A stretch of 64,000 nt of DNA from Falcatimonas sp. MSJ-15 (GTDB lineage: Bacteria; Bacillota; Clostridia; Lachnospirales; Lachnospiraceae), in contig NZ_JAHLQC010000009.1 of NCBI RefSeq assembly GCF_018918265.1, positions 1 to 64,000 of the forward strand, read 5' to 3'. Each line of letters starts with the position of its first letter. Within the stretch, counting starts at the first letter, position 1. Below the pieces are notes generated by a model. It ran no database searches. It had not been told where the DNA came from and worked only from the letters and a program-made list of their open reading frames with translations. Below, in pieces: positions 20,461 to 31,340 of this stretch. The translations under genes and the position numbers were made by a program.

Positions 20461-21165
20461 ATGAATTATAGTATTGGGAAAGAGTCCATGGACAAGTATT
20501 CGCTGCGAGGGCAGGTATTTAACCGCATTAGAGAGAATATTCTGTCTGGAAAATATAATAAAAATGATGAGTTGAAAGAAGCTACGATAGGTGCCGAACT
20601 TGGAGTAAGCAGAACGCCTGTACGAGAAGCGCTAAGACAGCTTGAATTAGAAGGTCTTGTGTCAATCATACCGAACAAAGGTGCTTATGTTACAGGAATC
20701 ACACTTGAAGATGTATCAGATATATATTATATACGTTCTCTTCTTGAAGGATTATGTGCAAGATGGGCAGCCGAGAAGATAACTAAGGAACAGCTTGATG
20801 AACTTGAAGAGATAACTTTTTTATCTGAGTTTCATTGCAATAAAGGTAATTATGAACAAGTACTTGAACTTGATAATAAGTTTCATGAGATAATGTATAC
20901 AGCATCTGGAAGCAGAATGCTTAGACATACATTATCTGATTATCATCATTATGTTGAGAGAGTAAGAAAAGTAACTCTTAGCAATCCTGAAAGGGCTAGA
21001 AATTCTAACAAAGAACATGCACTTATAGTAGAAGCATTAAGGAATGGAAATGCCGAACTGGCAGAGCAACTTGCTAATGAGCATATGATCAATACTATTA
21101 AAAACATATCTGATAAGGGACTTAAGAATATTCTTGATGAACAAGAAGATAAAATTAAAATGTAA
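20461..21165 (+). CDS. GntR family transcriptional regulator (FadR/FCD subfamily)
   Basis: LRGQVFNRIRENILSGKY...LKEATIGAELGVSRTPVREALRQLELEGLVSIIPNKGAYV. Confidence 0.93.
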   Translation: MNYSIGKESMDKYSLRGQVFNRIRENILSGKYNKNDELKEATIGAELGVSRTPVREALRQLELEGLVSIIPNKGAYVTGITLEDVSDIYYIRSLLEGLCARWAAEKITKEQLDELEEITFLSEFHCNKGNYEQVLELDNKFHEIMYTASGSRMLRHTLSDYHHYVERVRKVTLSNPERARNSNKEHALIVEALRNGNAELAEQLANEHMINTIKNISDKGLKNILDEQEDKIKM

Positions 21166-21219
21166 ATTATAATTATAAAGAGGAACATACAGCCTGCCAA
21201 TGGTGACAGGCTGTATTGT

Positions 21220-22428
21220 TTGCGTTTTAAACAGAAGTTGAGGTTAAATATGAATAAGAACTTTGATAGTGCAGGTGATACTGCAAATAAGAATATCAAA
21301 AAAGTAATAATTATAATAATTGCTGCTATTTTGTGGGGAGTGCTTATATGGCTGGCTAACCGCAATGCAGTATGGGTAGTCAGAGATGACGGAGTTAATT
21401 ATACAGAATATGAAAAAGCAAAAGTAATTGAAATCTTAGAAGATAATACTGAAAAAGATCCGGCAACAGAGAATCGAAGACGTGGAAGTCAACAGGTTCT
21501 TTTAGAGATACTTACAGGCAGGCATACAGGTGATGAAGTACAAGTATACAATCCAATGAGTGCCACATATAATGTAGTGCTTAAAGAGGGAATGAAAGTA
21601 AGTGTGTCAGTAAGTACAACTTCAGATGGATATACAGTTAATATATATAATTACCACAGGACAACAGCGTTATATGTACTTATAATTGTATTTATGGTAT
21701 TTATGGCTGCACTTGGTGGTAAAAAAGGAATAAAGTCACTTATAGGACTTATATTTACAGTTATAAGTGTGATATGGATATTACTGCCGTTATTGTTAAA
21801 AGGATATGCTACAATACCGGTAACAATGTTTATTGTAATTATAACAACAATAGTAAGCCTGGCACTTCTTGAAGGATTTACTAAAAAATCAGTTTCAGCT
21901 ATGGCAGGAACGATTCTAGGTGTATTATTTGCAGGGCTTTCAGCATATATAGTTACAAAAATTGCTCATGTTGATGGATTCAATATGAATGAAAGCACTA
22001 ATCTATTAGAAGAAGCCTATGACGGAGGACTTAAGATATCAGGACTGTTTATTGCAGGAATATTAATAGGTTCGCTAGGTGCTGTTATGGATGTTGCTAT
22101 GAGTATAGCATCTTCGGTAAATGAACTTGCAACAGTTAACCCTGATATGACAAGGATACAGTTATTTAAATCCGGAATGAATATTGGTAAAGATGCAATG
22201 GGAACAATGTCTAATACATTAATACTTGCATTTGCCGGAACATCACTTAATATGATGCTTTTAATATATTCATACAATGTATCCTATTATCAGCTTATGG
22301 AGACAGATTTTGTAGCAACGGAGATAATTCAGGGTATTACAGGAAGTCTTGGAATAATATCAGCTGTTCCATTTGTAGCATTTATGTCATCACTTATAAT
22401 GGCTTCAGCACATACAGAACGTAGATGA
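21220..22428 (+). CDS. YibE/F family membrane protein
   Basis: Multi-TM protein with GILIGSLGAVMDVAMSIASSVNEL and AFAGTSLNMMLLI typical of YibE/F. Confidence 0.85.
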   Translation: MRFKQKLRLNMNKNFDSAGDTANKNIKKVIIIIIAAILWGVLIWLANRNAVWVVRDDGVNYTEYEKAKVIEILEDNTEKDPATENRRRGSQQVLLEILTGRHTGDEVQVYNPMSATYNVVLKEGMKVSVSVSTTSDGYTVNIYNYHRTTALYVLIIVFMVFMAALGGKKGIKSLIGLIFTVISVIWILLPLLLKGYATIPVTMFIVIITTIVSLALLEGFTKKSVSAMAGTILGVLFAGLSAYIVTKIAHVDGFNMNESTNLLEEAYDGGLKISGLFIAGILIGSLGAVMDVAMSIASSVNELATVNPDMTRIQLFKSGMNIGKDAMGTMSNTLILAFAGTSLNMMLLIYSYNVSYYQLMETDFVATEIIQGITGSLGIISAVPFVAFMSSLIMASAHTERR

Positions 22429-22568
22429 TTAGCCACAATACTCTTCTTTAAGAATGAAAAAATAAAGAGAAAAATAGAAATATAAAATTAAATTAATATA
22501 TGGAAAATAATTAAAACAACGAATATGCCGATAAATTCTGTGATCATAGAATTGTCTGGAGGTATATA

Positions 22569-24206
22569 ATGTACGAAGTTTTAGTAGGAATACAGGGGAT
22601 AAGCATAGTAGTCCTTTTTCTCATGATTTTTCATATATGGGAGCAGTATAATTGCAAAGAGCAGATGTATCTGATTATGTCCCTTGTATGTGTGCTTATC
22701 AATTTATTTGGATATCTTATGGAGATGTTATCGCAAAATATGGAAATGGCGATAGCTAGTACGAAAGTATCATATCTTGGAAAATGCTTTTTAGGTTGGT
22801 TTATGTTTATGTTTATAGTGAAATTTTGTGAGTATCATGTACCAAAGGCTTTTTCAAGAACACTATTGTATATACATTTGATTATTTTTATTATTGTTTT
22901 TACCTGTGACAGGCATAATTTATATTATACAGATATAAAGTTTTCAACAGATATGTTTCCACATATTGAAACAAAGAATGGAATTGTGTATTATATAAAT
23001 ATGGCAATTATGATATTCTATGCCCTGGCTATTCCATATGTATGTTTTTATACATATGCAAAGTTAAGATATTATAGAGATCGGATAGAATATTTTATAC
23101 TTGGCTGTATAGGAATATTACAGTATGCTGGAATTGCAATATACTTTACAAAAGTATTTGAACCATATGATATTACATATCTATCATTTTTTGTATCAAT
23201 AATACTTTTAGCGGTACTTGTATATAGGTATAAGACGTTTGATATGGTTGATTATGCCAAGAATTCGATAGTGGAAGAACTTAATCAACCAGTGATTGTA
23301 TTTAATGTTAACTTACGGATTCTATATACTAATAGCATTGCAAAAAAGATATTTCCTGGGGTTGAAACATATTCGGTATATGCACTTGACATGCTTAAAA
23401 AATATCTTGTATCAGTTAAAGAAAATTATCTAAAAGATGGAAGATATTATGAACCTTCATTAAGTCAGATATATGACAGAAAGAAACTTAGTGGATATAT
23501 CCTAATATTTACAGACATAACAGAGCATATCAAGAAGAATGTTGAGTTAGTAGAAAAAGTTGAAAAACAAAATACAGAACTTGAAATAATCCAAAAAAAG
23601 ATTATAATTAGTTTTGCAAATATGATTGAGCTAAGAGATGATGTTACAGGACATCATGTTAAACGTACAAGCGCATATGTTAAGATACTTGTTGAAAAAT
23701 TAATGGAAAAGAAGATATATAGTAATATACTTACTGAAGAATACGCAGAAGAAGTTGTTCAGGCGGCACCGTTACATGACATCGGCAAGATTGCAATAGA
23801 TGACAGTATATTAAAAAAACCGGGAAAACTTACAAGCGAAGAATTTCAAAAGATAAAAGAGCATTCGTCAATTGGAGGACATATGCTTGAAGAGATATTA
23901 CAGGAAGTTGATTCAAATGATTATCTTACAATAGCAAAAGATATGGCATATTATCATCATGAGAGATGGGATGGCTCAGGATATCCATTAGGTCTTTCTG
24001 GTGAAAACATACCACTTTGTGCAAGAATAATGGCGATTGCAGATGTATTTGATGCACTTACATCAAAGCGGACTTATAAAGAAGCGATGCCTTATGATGA
24101 GGCATTTGAAGTAATAAGAATATCAGCAGGAAGCCATTTTGATCCACTGCTTGTAGAGACTTTTCTTGAGGCGAGAGAAAAGATAATGAGTATAAAAGAA
24201 GAATAA
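22569..24206 (+). CDS. HD-GYP domain c-di-GMP phosphodiesterase-like protein with N-terminal 7TM sensor and PAS-like segment
   Basis: Intact HDIGKIAIDD and HHERWDGSGYPLGLSGENIP motifs. Confidence 0.9.
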   Translation: MYEVLVGIQGISIVVLFLMIFHIWEQYNCKEQMYLIMSLVCVLINLFGYLMEMLSQNMEMAIASTKVSYLGKCFLGWFMFMFIVKFCEYHVPKAFSRTLLYIHLIIFIIVFTCDRHNLYYTDIKFSTDMFPHIETKNGIVYYINMAIMIFYALAIPYVCFYTYAKLRYYRDRIEYFILGCIGILQYAGIAIYFTKVFEPYDITYLSFFVSIILLAVLVYRYKTFDMVDYAKNSIVEELNQPVIVFNVNLRILYTNSIAKKIFPGVETYSVYALDMLKKYLVSVKENYLKDGRYYEPSLSQIYDRKKLSGYILIFTDITEHIKKNVELVEKVEKQNTELEIIQKKIIISFANMIELRDDVTGHHVKRTSAYVKILVEKLMEKKIYSNILTEEYAEEVVQAAPLHDIGKIAIDDSILKKPGKLTSEEFQKIKEHSSIGGHMLEEILQEVDSNDYLTIAKDMAYYHHERWDGSGYPLGLSGENIPLCARIMAIADVFDALTSKRTYKEAMPYDEAFEVIRISAGSHFDPLLVETFLEAREKIMSIKEE

Positions 24207-24221
24207 GTAGGAGTACCGGTT

Positions 24222-25916
24222 ATGAAAAATAATAGGTTGAAAATAATAAAATCTATATTGGCAACGACAGTAGTCTTTATAGCAATAATCGTTTTGTGTA
24301 TGGGCTTTTCAAGATATTCGAAGAGATATTATAGTCAGGGCGAATTTGAAGATTGGGTAATAACAGTTAATGATTATGCTCCATATACAGGAACACTATA
24401 TGATGAATCATATAAAGGCTTTGTATATGGAGATAAAATAACTCTCCAAAAGATGATCACACTTCCTAAAGATCAGGATATATGTGTGCTTAGATTTTTT
24501 TCAAGACATTTTGCAGAACAGATATATGTTAATAATGAGTTAGTCTATGAGAATGGATTAGATTCGATTGAAAAAGGAAGAGCAGTTGGAAACCATTATG
24601 CAATGGCACCATTAGAGACGGATAAGGATTTTTGCTATATAACAATTGTACTTACAGTTGGTGATTACAAATCAAGGGCATTACCTTATGTATATATAGA
24701 GAATGGATTTGAAACAACAGAACATTTTAATATTGATATATTTGTGGATATGATAATAGCAGCGATTATGGTTGTAATAGGTGTATCAATGCTATTTATA
24801 AAAATTGTTAACAAGAATTTTACAAAAGAATACAGAAAAGGAATATGGATTGGTGCATTTGCATTATGCGTTGCAGGATGGACATTTTGTAATTATGGAA
24901 TATTGCAGACGGTTGTACATAATGTATATATAACGTATTTTATTACAGAGATTTCATTATTCATGATGCCGATTCCAATGATGCTATTTATTAATGAATA
25001 TCAATTACCAAGTATGAAAAAGAAGATATATAGCATACTTATTGCGATGTTTATAGTATTTAATATAATAACATTCACACTTGAGGTAACAGGAATATAT
25101 TCATATACATACTTTGTTCCACTGTATCAGATGATGACAATAGTGGCAATTGTATATAGTATAATAATGTTATTTGGTGGAGTAAAAGATAACGTTGATA
25201 ATATATATTTGCTTGTTGGTGTTGTATATTTTGGACTCTCATGTCTATATGACCTTGCACGAAGCTATTATCATAGCTCAGAAAAAGTATTTAATTTTAC
25301 ACAGAGTGTAGTTCCGGTAGGAGCATTTATGTTCTTTGCATCTATGGTTATATTCTATGCAAATGGTGTTGCGAAGATGTTTTACAGAGATGCAGAACAG
25401 AAGATGTTATTTAAACTTGCATATACAGATGCATTAACGAATCTTGCCAACCGTGCAAAATGTGAAGAATATGCTAAAGAGATTGATGAAGATAAAGAGA
25501 ATACTTATGCTGTCATTAGTCTTGATCTTAATGGACTTAAATATGTCAATGATACGTATGGACATGTTGACGGAGATAGTTTTATTATAGGATTTGCTGA
25601 GATTCTTATAGCTGCATTTGGAAAAGAGAAAGATAGCTTTATTGGCAGAATGGGTGGAGATGAATTCATAGTTATTCTTAAAAACTGTGAACCAAAGAAG
25701 ATACAGGGACTTATAAATAATATGAATGGTATGATGCATCAGATTAACAAAGAAAAATCTACAGAGAATAAGTTTATCTTTTCTGCAGCTTATGGAGTAT
25801 CAATTAGAACACTTGAAGATACACGCAAATTGTGGAAGGTATATGAAGAAGCTGATGCAAGAATGTATGAGTGTAAAAAATATCAAAGAGATCGTCTTGG
25901 AATAAGAGTAAGATAA
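24222..25916 (+). CDS. GGDEF domain diguanylate cyclase-like protein with extracellular and 7TM region
   Basis: DALTNLANRAKCEEYAKEI and intact RMGGDEFIVIL motif; N-terminal 7TMR-DISM-like architecture. Confidence 0.9.
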   Translation: MKNNRLKIIKSILATTVVFIAIIVLCMGFSRYSKRYYSQGEFEDWVITVNDYAPYTGTLYDESYKGFVYGDKITLQKMITLPKDQDICVLRFFSRHFAEQIYVNNELVYENGLDSIEKGRAVGNHYAMAPLETDKDFCYITIVLTVGDYKSRALPYVYIENGFETTEHFNIDIFVDMIIAAIMVVIGVSMLFIKIVNKNFTKEYRKGIWIGAFALCVAGWTFCNYGILQTVVHNVYITYFITEISLFMMPIPMMLFINEYQLPSMKKKIYSILIAMFIVFNIITFTLEVTGIYSYTYFVPLYQMMTIVAIVYSIIMLFGGVKDNVDNIYLLVGVVYFGLSCLYDLARSYYHSSEKVFNFTQSVVPVGAFMFFASMVIFYANGVAKMFYRDAEQKMLFKLAYTDALTNLANRAKCEEYAKEIDEDKENTYAVISLDLNGLKYVNDTYGHVDGDSFIIGFAEILIAAFGKEKDSFIGRMGGDEFIVILKNCEPKKIQGLINNMNGMMHQINKEKSTENKFIFSAAYGVSIRTLEDTRKLWKVYEEADARMYECKKYQRDRLGIRVR

Positions 25917-26022
25917 ATGCAAGAATATGCTAGCTTTTGAGACATCTGATTGAAAAATAAAAGAATAAAGTATGCAAATACAATGAATGTACGATAATGT
26001 GCAAAGAAAAACAAAAACAAAT

Positions 26023-26072
26023 AAAGAACGGATATGGTTGTATATAAAAAAACAATCATATCCGTTCTTTTG
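26023..26072. terminator. Long bidirectional terminator-like hairpin
   Basis: AAAGAACGGATATGGTTGT...ACAATCATATCCGTTCTTTT. Confidence 0.8.
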
Positions 26073-26097
26073 CATGTGCGAATAATAACTTTAATAA

Positions 26098-26781
26098 TTA
26101 ATCATTACTACAATCAGTAGTACAATCATTATCACAATCAATATCAAACGGATGAACATAAGAAGCGACAATCGTCTTAACTGTTTCATTAAGATGAATA
26201 CGATATTCGTCAATTGGCAATGGTTCACCATATAGAATAGAACTGTAACATGTTGAACCTACGAGTTCTATAATTATAAAGAGAAGAACTTCAGGATCAT
26301 CACAGGTTAGATTATTGGCTTTCAGGCTTTCAAGATAGAAATCGTAAAAATTAAGTCCATCTTCTCCGATCGGTTCGTCTGTTGTATAAGTTTGAGCAAG
26401 AGCTTTTTTAAAGACACCCCATCCAAGATTCTTTGATATAAAAGTCAAAAGTGATTTATCCACTATTAGTCTGTCAACAATATGATTAATAACATATAGA
26501 AGTTCAGGAATAAAACTATCTATATCTGTCTGCTGTAACGAGTTAATAGCATTATTGAAAAGTTCACTTGCTTTATGTGCTATAAGTTTATTCCTTATAT
26601 CATATTTGTCTGCAAAATACAAATAAAAAGTGCCTTTGGCAACACCGGCACGTTCTACTATATCTGAGATTGCAGTTTTGTTAATTCCCTTTGTTGTGAA
26701 AAGTTCAAAGGCGGTATTTAGTAATGCCTCTCTCTTTTTCTTTTTATTTGTTTCTAATTTGCTCAAAAAGCATTCCTCCAA
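26098..26781 (-). CDS. TetR/AcrR family transcriptional regulator
   Basis: KREALLNTAFELFTTKGINKTAISDIVERAGVAKGTFYLYFADKYDIRN. Confidence 0.94.
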   Translation of the reverse strand: MEECFLSKLETNKKKKREALLNTAFELFTTKGINKTAISDIVERAGVAKGTFYLYFADKYDIRNKLIAHKASELFNNAINSLQQTDIDSFIPELLYVINHIVDRLIVDKSLLTFISKNLGWGVFKKALAQTYTTDEPIGEDGLNFYDFYLESLKANNLTCDDPEVLLFIIIELVGSTCYSSILYGEPLPIDEYRIHLNETVKTIVASYVHPFDIDCDNDCTTDCSND

Positions 26782-26876
26782 ACACCAAATAATATTAACG
26801 TTATACTTAATTTTAGGTAAAAAGTCAATAGAAATTTGACATTTTTTGCTTTGTGTATAAAACTAAAAAAACGATA

Positions 26877-26935
26877 TTGACTAATGGTCATTTTTGCTTT
26901 ATAACATTATAGAAAACAAAAATGAACGATGGTCA
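26877..26935 (+). promoter_or_regulatory. Promoter with two candidate TetR operator copies upstream of the MMPL gene
   Basis: TTGACT - 17 bp - TATAAC; TGACTAATGGTCA (26878) and TGAACGATGGTCA (26923), both followed by TTTTT. Confidence 0.65.
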
Positions 26936-26964
26936 TTTTTCATCGTAAGGAAAGAGAGGATTTT

Positions 26965-29067
26965 ATGATAAATTTTGGAAAGAAAATAGTAAAACACAGA
27001 AAATTAGTTATTATAATCTGCCTTTTACTAATGATTCCGGCAGTAATCGGATATGCATTTACTCATGTTAATTATGATTTACTTAATTATCTGCCAGGTG
27101 ACTTAGAGACAATGAAAGGTCAGGATATCTTAGTAGACGAATTCGGTATGGGTGCTTTTACAATGGTTATTGTGGAAGATATGCCGGATAAAGATGTCGC
27201 AGCATTAAAAGCTAAGATTGAGCAGGTTGACTGCGTAAAAGATGTATTGTGGTATGATTCAGTTGCAGACTTAAGTCTTCCAGTTGATTTATTACCAGAT
27301 GAATTAAAAGATGCCTTTTATAAGGATAATGCGACAATGATGATTGCACTGTTAGAAGATACAACTTCAGCAGACAGATCAATGGAAGCAATCAAAGAGA
27401 TTAGAAAATTATGTAATGAACAGTGTTTTGCAAGTGGTATGACAGGTCTTATCGAAGATGTTAAAGAGCTTTCAGATAAAGAGACTCCAATATATGTAGC
27501 AATAGCAGTTGTACTTTCACTTATTGTACTTGCACTTACAATGGAATCATTCATTACACCAGTGTTATTCCTTCTAAGTATTGGTCTTTCAATATTATAT
27601 AATCTTGGAAGCAATATAATATTTGGTGAGATATCATACATAACTAAAGCGTTAACAGCGGTACTTCAGCTTGGTGTTACAATGGACTATTCGATATTCC
27701 TGCTTAACAGTTATGAAGCTAATAAAGAGAGATTTAACAATGATAAAGAGAGAGCGATGGCTCATGCAATATCTAATACATTCAAATCAGTAGTAAGTAG
27801 TTCAATTACAACAGTAGCTGGTTTCATCGCACTTTGCTTTATGTCATTTACATTAGGTATGGATATAGGTCTTGTAATGGCAAAAGGTGTTATTCTTGGT
27901 GTTATCTGTTGTGTAACATTTTTACCATCACTTATTCTATGCTGTGATGGACTTATTGAAAAGACGAAACATAAATCACTCATTCCTAATATGGATAGAG
28001 TATCAGAATTCATTACAAAGCATTCAATAGTATTCTTTGTATTATTCGTGGCATTATATATACCGGCAGTATATTGTAATAATCATACAGGAGTATATTA
28101 CAATCTTGACAAGTCAATACCAGCAGATCTTCCAAGTAGTGTTGCTAATGAAAAATTAGCAGAAGAATTTGAGATGAATTCAGTATATATGGTTGTTCTT
28201 GACAATGATATGACTGCAAAAGATAAGATTGCAATGATAGATGAGATGGAACAAGTTGATGGAATTAAGAATGTAATTGGAATAAATAGTATAGTAGGCC
28301 CTGGTATTCCGGCAGAGATGATTCCTGGAAGTGTAGCAAGTATGCTTAAGTCTGATGAACATGAGCTTATGTTTGTATGTTCAGATTATAAAGCAGCAAC
28401 AGAAGAAGTTAATACGCAGATAGCAACATTAAGCGATGTTGTTAAGAAGTATTGTCCATCAGGTATGTTAGTTGGTGAAGCACCATTAACTAAGGATTTA
28501 CAGGAAGTAACAGACATTGACTTTAAAAATGTATCAGTTGCATCAATTGCAGCAATATTTGCAATTATTCTGTTAGTATTTAAATCAATATCACTTCCAA
28601 TAATACTTGTACTTGTTATTGAATTCGCTATTAACATTAATATGGGTATTCCATTCCTTACAGGAACAACTCTACCATTTGTTGCCAGCGTTGTAATTGG
28701 AACAATTCAGTTAGGTTCAACAGTTGACTATGCAATTCTTATGACAAGCCGTTATGAAAAAGAGAGAAACAACGGAAAGAGCAAAAAAGAGGCAGTTTCT
28801 ATTGCACATAAGACATCAATGAAATCAATTCTTGTCAGTGGTATAAGTTTCTTTGCTGCAACATTTGGCGTAGCAATGTACTCGGATATTGATATGATAA
28901 GTTCATTATGTACACTTCTTGCAAGAGGTGCAGCAATTAGTACAGTAGTAGTTATTCTTGTGCTTCCAAGTATGTTTATGATATTTGATAAAGTAATATG
29001 TAAGACATCTATTGGTTTTGGACCAGTAAAGAATACACTTGGAAGCAAAAAAGTTAAGATCGGTTAA
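26965..29067 (+). CDS. MMPL/RND family transporter; start probably at 26965 rather than 26929
   Basis: Two MMPL halves (LQLGVTMDYSIFLLNSYE and IQLGSTVDYAILMTSRYE); RBS GGAAAGAGAGG precedes ATG 26965. Confidence 0.9.
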   Translation: MINFGKKIVKHRKLVIIICLLLMIPAVIGYAFTHVNYDLLNYLPGDLETMKGQDILVDEFGMGAFTMVIVEDMPDKDVAALKAKIEQVDCVKDVLWYDSVADLSLPVDLLPDELKDAFYKDNATMMIALLEDTTSADRSMEAIKEIRKLCNEQCFASGMTGLIEDVKELSDKETPIYVAIAVVLSLIVLALTMESFITPVLFLLSIGLSILYNLGSNIIFGEISYITKALTAVLQLGVTMDYSIFLLNSYEANKERFNNDKERAMAHAISNTFKSVVSSSITTVAGFIALCFMSFTLGMDIGLVMAKGVILGVICCVTFLPSLILCCDGLIEKTKHKSLIPNMDRVSEFITKHSIVFFVLFVALYIPAVYCNNHTGVYYNLDKSIPADLPSSVANEKLAEEFEMNSVYMVVLDNDMTAKDKIAMIDEMEQVDGIKNVIGINSIVGPGIPAEMIPGSVASMLKSDEHELMFVCSDYKAATEEVNTQIATLSDVVKKYCPSGMLVGEAPLTKDLQEVTDIDFKNVSVASIAAIFAIILLVFKSISLPIILVLVIEFAININMGIPFLTGTTLPFVASVVIGTIQLGSTVDYAILMTSRYEKERNNGKSKKEAVSIAHKTSMKSILVSGISFFAATFGVAMYSDIDMISSLCTLLARGAAISTVVVILVLPSMFMIFDKVICKTSIGFGPVKNTLGSKKVKIG

Positions 29068-29080
29068 TTAATGGAGGTAT

Positions 29081-31192
29081 ATGATTATGAACGGAAATAG
29101 AAAAATGAAAAAAGTTGCAGTAGCAGGATTATCAGCAGTTCTTTGTACATCACTTGCAGCAGGTGGTGCTATAATTGCTAATCATAACAGCAATTCAAAA
29201 GCAGATACAGGTTCAACACAGGAATTAGCATCAGATAAATATGATGTAGAATATCTAAAAGCAGCAGTAGAAAAAGCAGCTAATGTTGTAAGCACAAGTG
29301 ATACACAGGGCGAACTTTTTAAAGATGAAACAGTATATGCACTTGCAGATGCAAACGGAACAACTAATAAGATAATAGTATCAGACTGGTTAAAGAATGC
29401 AGGAAAAGAAACATCACTTACAGATGTGTCAAACCTTGAAAATATTACAAATATAAAAGGCGATGAGACATTCACACAGAATGGCACTAAACTTACATGG
29501 AATACTAATGATACAGACATATTCTATCAGGGAACAACTGAAGATGAACTTCCAGTAGATGTAAAGATTACATATTCATTAGATGGAAAAGAAATGACTC
29601 CTGAAGAACTTGTTGGAAAAAGTGGTAAATTAACAATTAAAGTTGATTACAAGAATAATTCAGCACAGAAAGTTACAGTAAATGGAAAAGAGCAGACAAT
29701 CTATACACCGTTCGCAATGGTAACAGGTATGATGCTTCCACTTGATAATTTTTCTAATGTAACAATAGATAATGGAACAATTATCTCAGATGCTAAGAGC
29801 AATATAGTGATAGGTATAGCATTACCTGGATTTACAGATAGCCTTGGACTTGAATCTGACAAATTGGATATACCAGAGAGCCTTACAATTACAGCTGATG
29901 TAACAGATTTTGAGATGGGTGTTACACTTACAGCCGCAACAAGTGATTTCTTAAGCAAGATTCAGATTGGCGAAGTTGGAGACCTCACAGATCTTCAGGA
30001 GAAGATTAATACACTTATAGATTCTTCTAAACAGCTTGCAGATGGAAGTTCACAGTTAAAAGATGGTACAAAGACATTATCAGATGGATTATCACAGTTA
30101 CAGGATGGTGCAGGCACATTAAATACAGGAATTGGTACATATGTAGATGGTGTTGATACACTTGCATCAGGAATTACATCATATACAGATGGAGTATCAC
30201 AGCTTACAGGAGGTGTATTACAGTTAGCAGATGCAACCGGTGCACTTACATCTGGTGTTGGAACACTTGCAGACGGTGTTGCTCAGGCTACAGCAGGAGC
30301 AGATACACTTAATGCTAATATGGGTTCATTAACAGCAGGAGCTAATGCAGTTGTAGATGGTATTGGAACAGTTAATCAGGGCTTACAGACAGTAAATGGT
30401 GCATTTGACACAATGGATAACTATTATAATACATTATTACAGACAATACAGGCTAATCAGCAGGTATTAGATGGACTTAATGCAGCAGTTGCAGCCAATC
30501 CGGCACTTTCATCATCATTACAGCCTGCAATCACAGCACTTTCACAGACTGTAGCAGGACAGACACAGATTGTTAACGGACTTAAGGCAAGTATCGCATC
30601 CGGAAGTGATCTGAGAAATGGAATGAATGCACTTATTGCAACAACAAGCAGTTCAAATGCCGGTAACCAGAGTACATTAATAGGTGGTGCTACAGCAGTT
30701 GCACAGGGAGCAGGACAGATTCAGGCAGGTGTATCATCATTAGATGCAGCTATGCAGCAGATTAATGCAGGAACACAGACACTTAATTCATCAGTATCAG
30801 CACTTCCATCAGCAATTGATCAGTTGAAAAATGGTGCAATTCAGATTAATGATGCAACACCACAGCTTACATCTGGTGCAGGTCAGTTAACAGCTAACAG
30901 CCAGACTCTTAAGAATGGTGCATCATCACTTGCAACAGCATCAGTACAGTTAAATGATGGTGGAAAGACATTACTTGATGGAGCAACAACACTTAGTGAT
31001 GGAATGAATAAATTTGACGAAGAAGGCGTTCAGAAGATTAGTGCCCTCTATGAGCAGGACTTAAAAGAAGTCGTAGATAAATTAGACGCAGTTTTAGACT
31101 GTGGCAAAGAGTATAAATCATTTACAGGACTTTCAGACAATATGTCAGGAAGTGTAAAATTCATAATTGAAACAGATGAGATAAGTAAATAA
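29081..31192 (+). CDS. YhgE/Pip-like protein with long L-x-x-G heptad-repeat region
   Basis: LADGSSQLKDGTKTLSDGLSQLQDGAGTLNTGIGTYVDGVDTL... repeats; N-terminal signal/TM. Confidence 0.75.
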   Translation: MIMNGNRKMKKVAVAGLSAVLCTSLAAGGAIIANHNSNSKADTGSTQELASDKYDVEYLKAAVEKAANVVSTSDTQGELFKDETVYALADANGTTNKIIVSDWLKNAGKETSLTDVSNLENITNIKGDETFTQNGTKLTWNTNDTDIFYQGTTEDELPVDVKITYSLDGKEMTPEELVGKSGKLTIKVDYKNNSAQKVTVNGKEQTIYTPFAMVTGMMLPLDNFSNVTIDNGTIISDAKSNIVIGIALPGFTDSLGLESDKLDIPESLTITADVTDFEMGVTLTAATSDFLSKIQIGEVGDLTDLQEKINTLIDSSKQLADGSSQLKDGTKTLSDGLSQLQDGAGTLNTGIGTYVDGVDTLASGITSYTDGVSQLTGGVLQLADATGALTSGVGTLADGVAQATAGADTLNANMGSLTAGANAVVDGIGTVNQGLQTVNGAFDTMDNYYNTLLQTIQANQQVLDGLNAAVAANPALSSSLQPAITALSQTVAGQTQIVNGLKASIASGSDLRNGMNALIATTSSSNAGNQSTLIGGATAVAQGAGQIQAGVSSLDAAMQQINAGTQTLNSSVSALPSAIDQLKNGAIQINDATPQLTSGAGQLTANSQTLKNGASSLATASVQLNDGGKTLLDGATTLSDGMNKFDEEGVQKISALYEQDLKEVVDKLDAVLDCGKEYKSFTGLSDNMSGSVKFIIETDEISK

Positions 31193-31295
31193 TAAGCAGA
31201 AGATGCAATATTATAAGAATGTGAGTGATTATACATATATAATATGGATAATTAATTCAGTATTAACTGATTAATTATATGCTATTTCTTTCCAT

Positions 31296-31340
31296 GAAAA
31301 CGGTATAGACACAAAGATGTAGTCTGTACCGTTTTCTTTT
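31296..31340 (+). terminator. Rho-independent terminator
   Basis: GAAAACGGTA...TACCGTTTTCTTTT. Confidence 0.75.

Noticed and set aside
26929-26964. Upstream ATG start of the MMPL ORF
   Set aside because: This ATG lies inside the operator copy ATGGTCATTTTT; ATG 26965 has a proper RBS and gives a normal N-terminus.
30000-31020. Repeat-rich region of the YhgE-like gene as a DNA tandem repeat
   Set aside because: Periodicity is at the heptad protein level (LxxG) with diverged DNA, consistent with a normal coiled-coil ladder.
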